Source of the DNA: Candidatus Nitrosopumilus sp.
GTDB taxonomy: Archaea > Thermoproteota > Nitrososphaeria > Nitrososphaerales > Nitrosopumilaceae
Assembly: GCA_029864805.1 (NCBI GenBank)
Contig: JAOTSS010000051.1
Span: 1-13,473, forward strand
DNA length: 13,473 nucleotides
Direction: 5' to 3'
Shown here: positions 13,243 through 13,473 of the stretch, one piece after another
How positions within the stretch are numbered: position 1 is the first letter of the stretch
Layout of the letters: each line of letters begins with the position of its first letter
Program-made: the position numbers and the translations under genes
Notes under the pieces: model-generated
The model's database searches: none
What the model saw: only the letters and a program-made list of their open reading frames with translations
Told to the model about the DNA's origin: nothing

Positions 13243-13473
13243 TTCACCATGTGAGCTGGAGCACGACATACTGCTACGGCAGAGGAAACTCCTCCCTCCG
13301 TACAGGAAATGTGATCTGGAGATAGATAATCAGAGATGGTTGGCAACGGAGCAGAAAAAAATCCAATATGGCGCACTGTGATGGCAAAACCTGAGGTTTC
13401 CATAAAAGGAATGAAAAAAGCCGCCCCACATGGAGCAAGGCCAAACAGAACTTAAAGTTCCTGTACTAGGTTC
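13243..13473 (+). ncRNA. rnpB: RNase P RNA (3' part beyond the window)
   Basis: This is the catalytic RNA of ribonuclease P, which trims tRNA 5' leaders. Base composition turns GC-rich here compared with the surrounding genes. The hairpin CTGC-TACG-GCAG (13271-13282) is followed by the conserved region I core GAGGAAACTCC (13282-13292). GGCAACGGAGCAGAAA (13341 onward) resembles the region II segment (CAACAGAGAGCAAA in E. coli). GGAGCAAGGCCAAACAG (13432-13448) matches the conserved E. coli segment GGAGCAAGGCCAAATAG at all but one base. A GAACT/AGTTC stem follows. The 5' end is estimated from the TATA box. The conserved region V strand that closes P4 lies off the window, so the gene is partial. 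Short open frames across it (for example one from ATG 13336) are accidental. Confidence 0.9.

Noticed and set aside
13040..13381. 113-aa plus-strand frame
   Set aside because: It runs in another frame of the methyltransferase and then into the RNase P RNA; Lys/Arg-rich shadow with no start context.
13336..13455. Open frame beginning MVGNGAEKNPIW and ending GARPNRT
   Set aside because: It lies within the RNase P RNA conserved regions; the coding appearance is incidental.
1..13473. Search for tRNA genes, CRISPR arrays, insertion sequences and integrase or toxin-antitoxin genes
   Set aside because: Read-through of both strands showed no cloverleaf with GTTC loop, no spaced direct repeats and no recognisable transposase, integrase or toxin-antitoxin pair.

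Overview
The window looks like chromosomal DNA of a low-GC ammonia-oxidising archaeon of the Nitrosopumilus type (Nitrososphaerota/Thaumarchaeota). The evidence is a secreted protein with the CFI-box-CTERM module common in that group, a thaumarchaeal-type archaeosortase, a Dpo4-like Y-family polymerase ending in a PIP box, single-finger C2H2 proteins, DUF99, a geranylgeranyl-reductase family flavoprotein, and an RNase P RNA gene entering at the right edge. Many genes have a TATA-like box 25-28 nt before the start codon, as expected for leaderless archaeal mRNAs. Several starts are TTG or GTG and are supported mainly by this spacing.

Layout. 1-1815 (minus strand): a broken gene with a 12-bp repeat coding for EPTS, a small acidic protein, a 35-aa ORF joined by ATGA to an alpha/beta hydrolase, a frameshifted relic and a small zinc-ribbon membrane protein. 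1933-3703 (minus): a secreted CFI-box protein, then a multiply frameshifted relic. 3800-5821: DNA polymerase IV (plus) convergent with an archaeosortase-like protease (minus) that has Ser where Cys is expected. 5885-7418 (minus): a relic, a four-helix membrane protein with an intramembrane C-S-C motif, a DsbA-like thioredoxin-fold protein whose stop abuts the start of the membrane protein, and a C2H2 protein. 7441-8127: a divergent membrane-anchored gene that shares one palindromic TATA box with the C2H2 gene, and a second C2H2 protein. 8210-10325 (plus): an unknown protein, a 3-hydroxyisobutyrate-dehydrogenase-family enzyme and an SDR. 10314-11001 (minus): DUF99 overlapped by a previously uncounted 41-aa membrane protein. 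11103-13473 (plus): a zinc-binding small protein, the geranylgeranyl reductase with a methyltransferase 2 nt downstream, and RNase P RNA running off the window.

How the genes relate. This is mostly ordinary core genome rather than an island: no transposase, integrase, CRISPR array or tRNA was recognised. Functional themes are cell-envelope protein processing (signal-peptide CFI-box protein, archaeosortase, DsbA plus membrane partner), membrane lipid or quinone modification (GGR plus methyltransferase), DNA damage (Pol IV, DUF99) and RNA processing (RNase P RNA). The less described elements are the DsbA/CSC-membrane-protein pair, the symmetric shared TATA box, the Ser-for-Cys archaeosortase, and a series of decayed small genes in the left half of the window, all on the minus strand.
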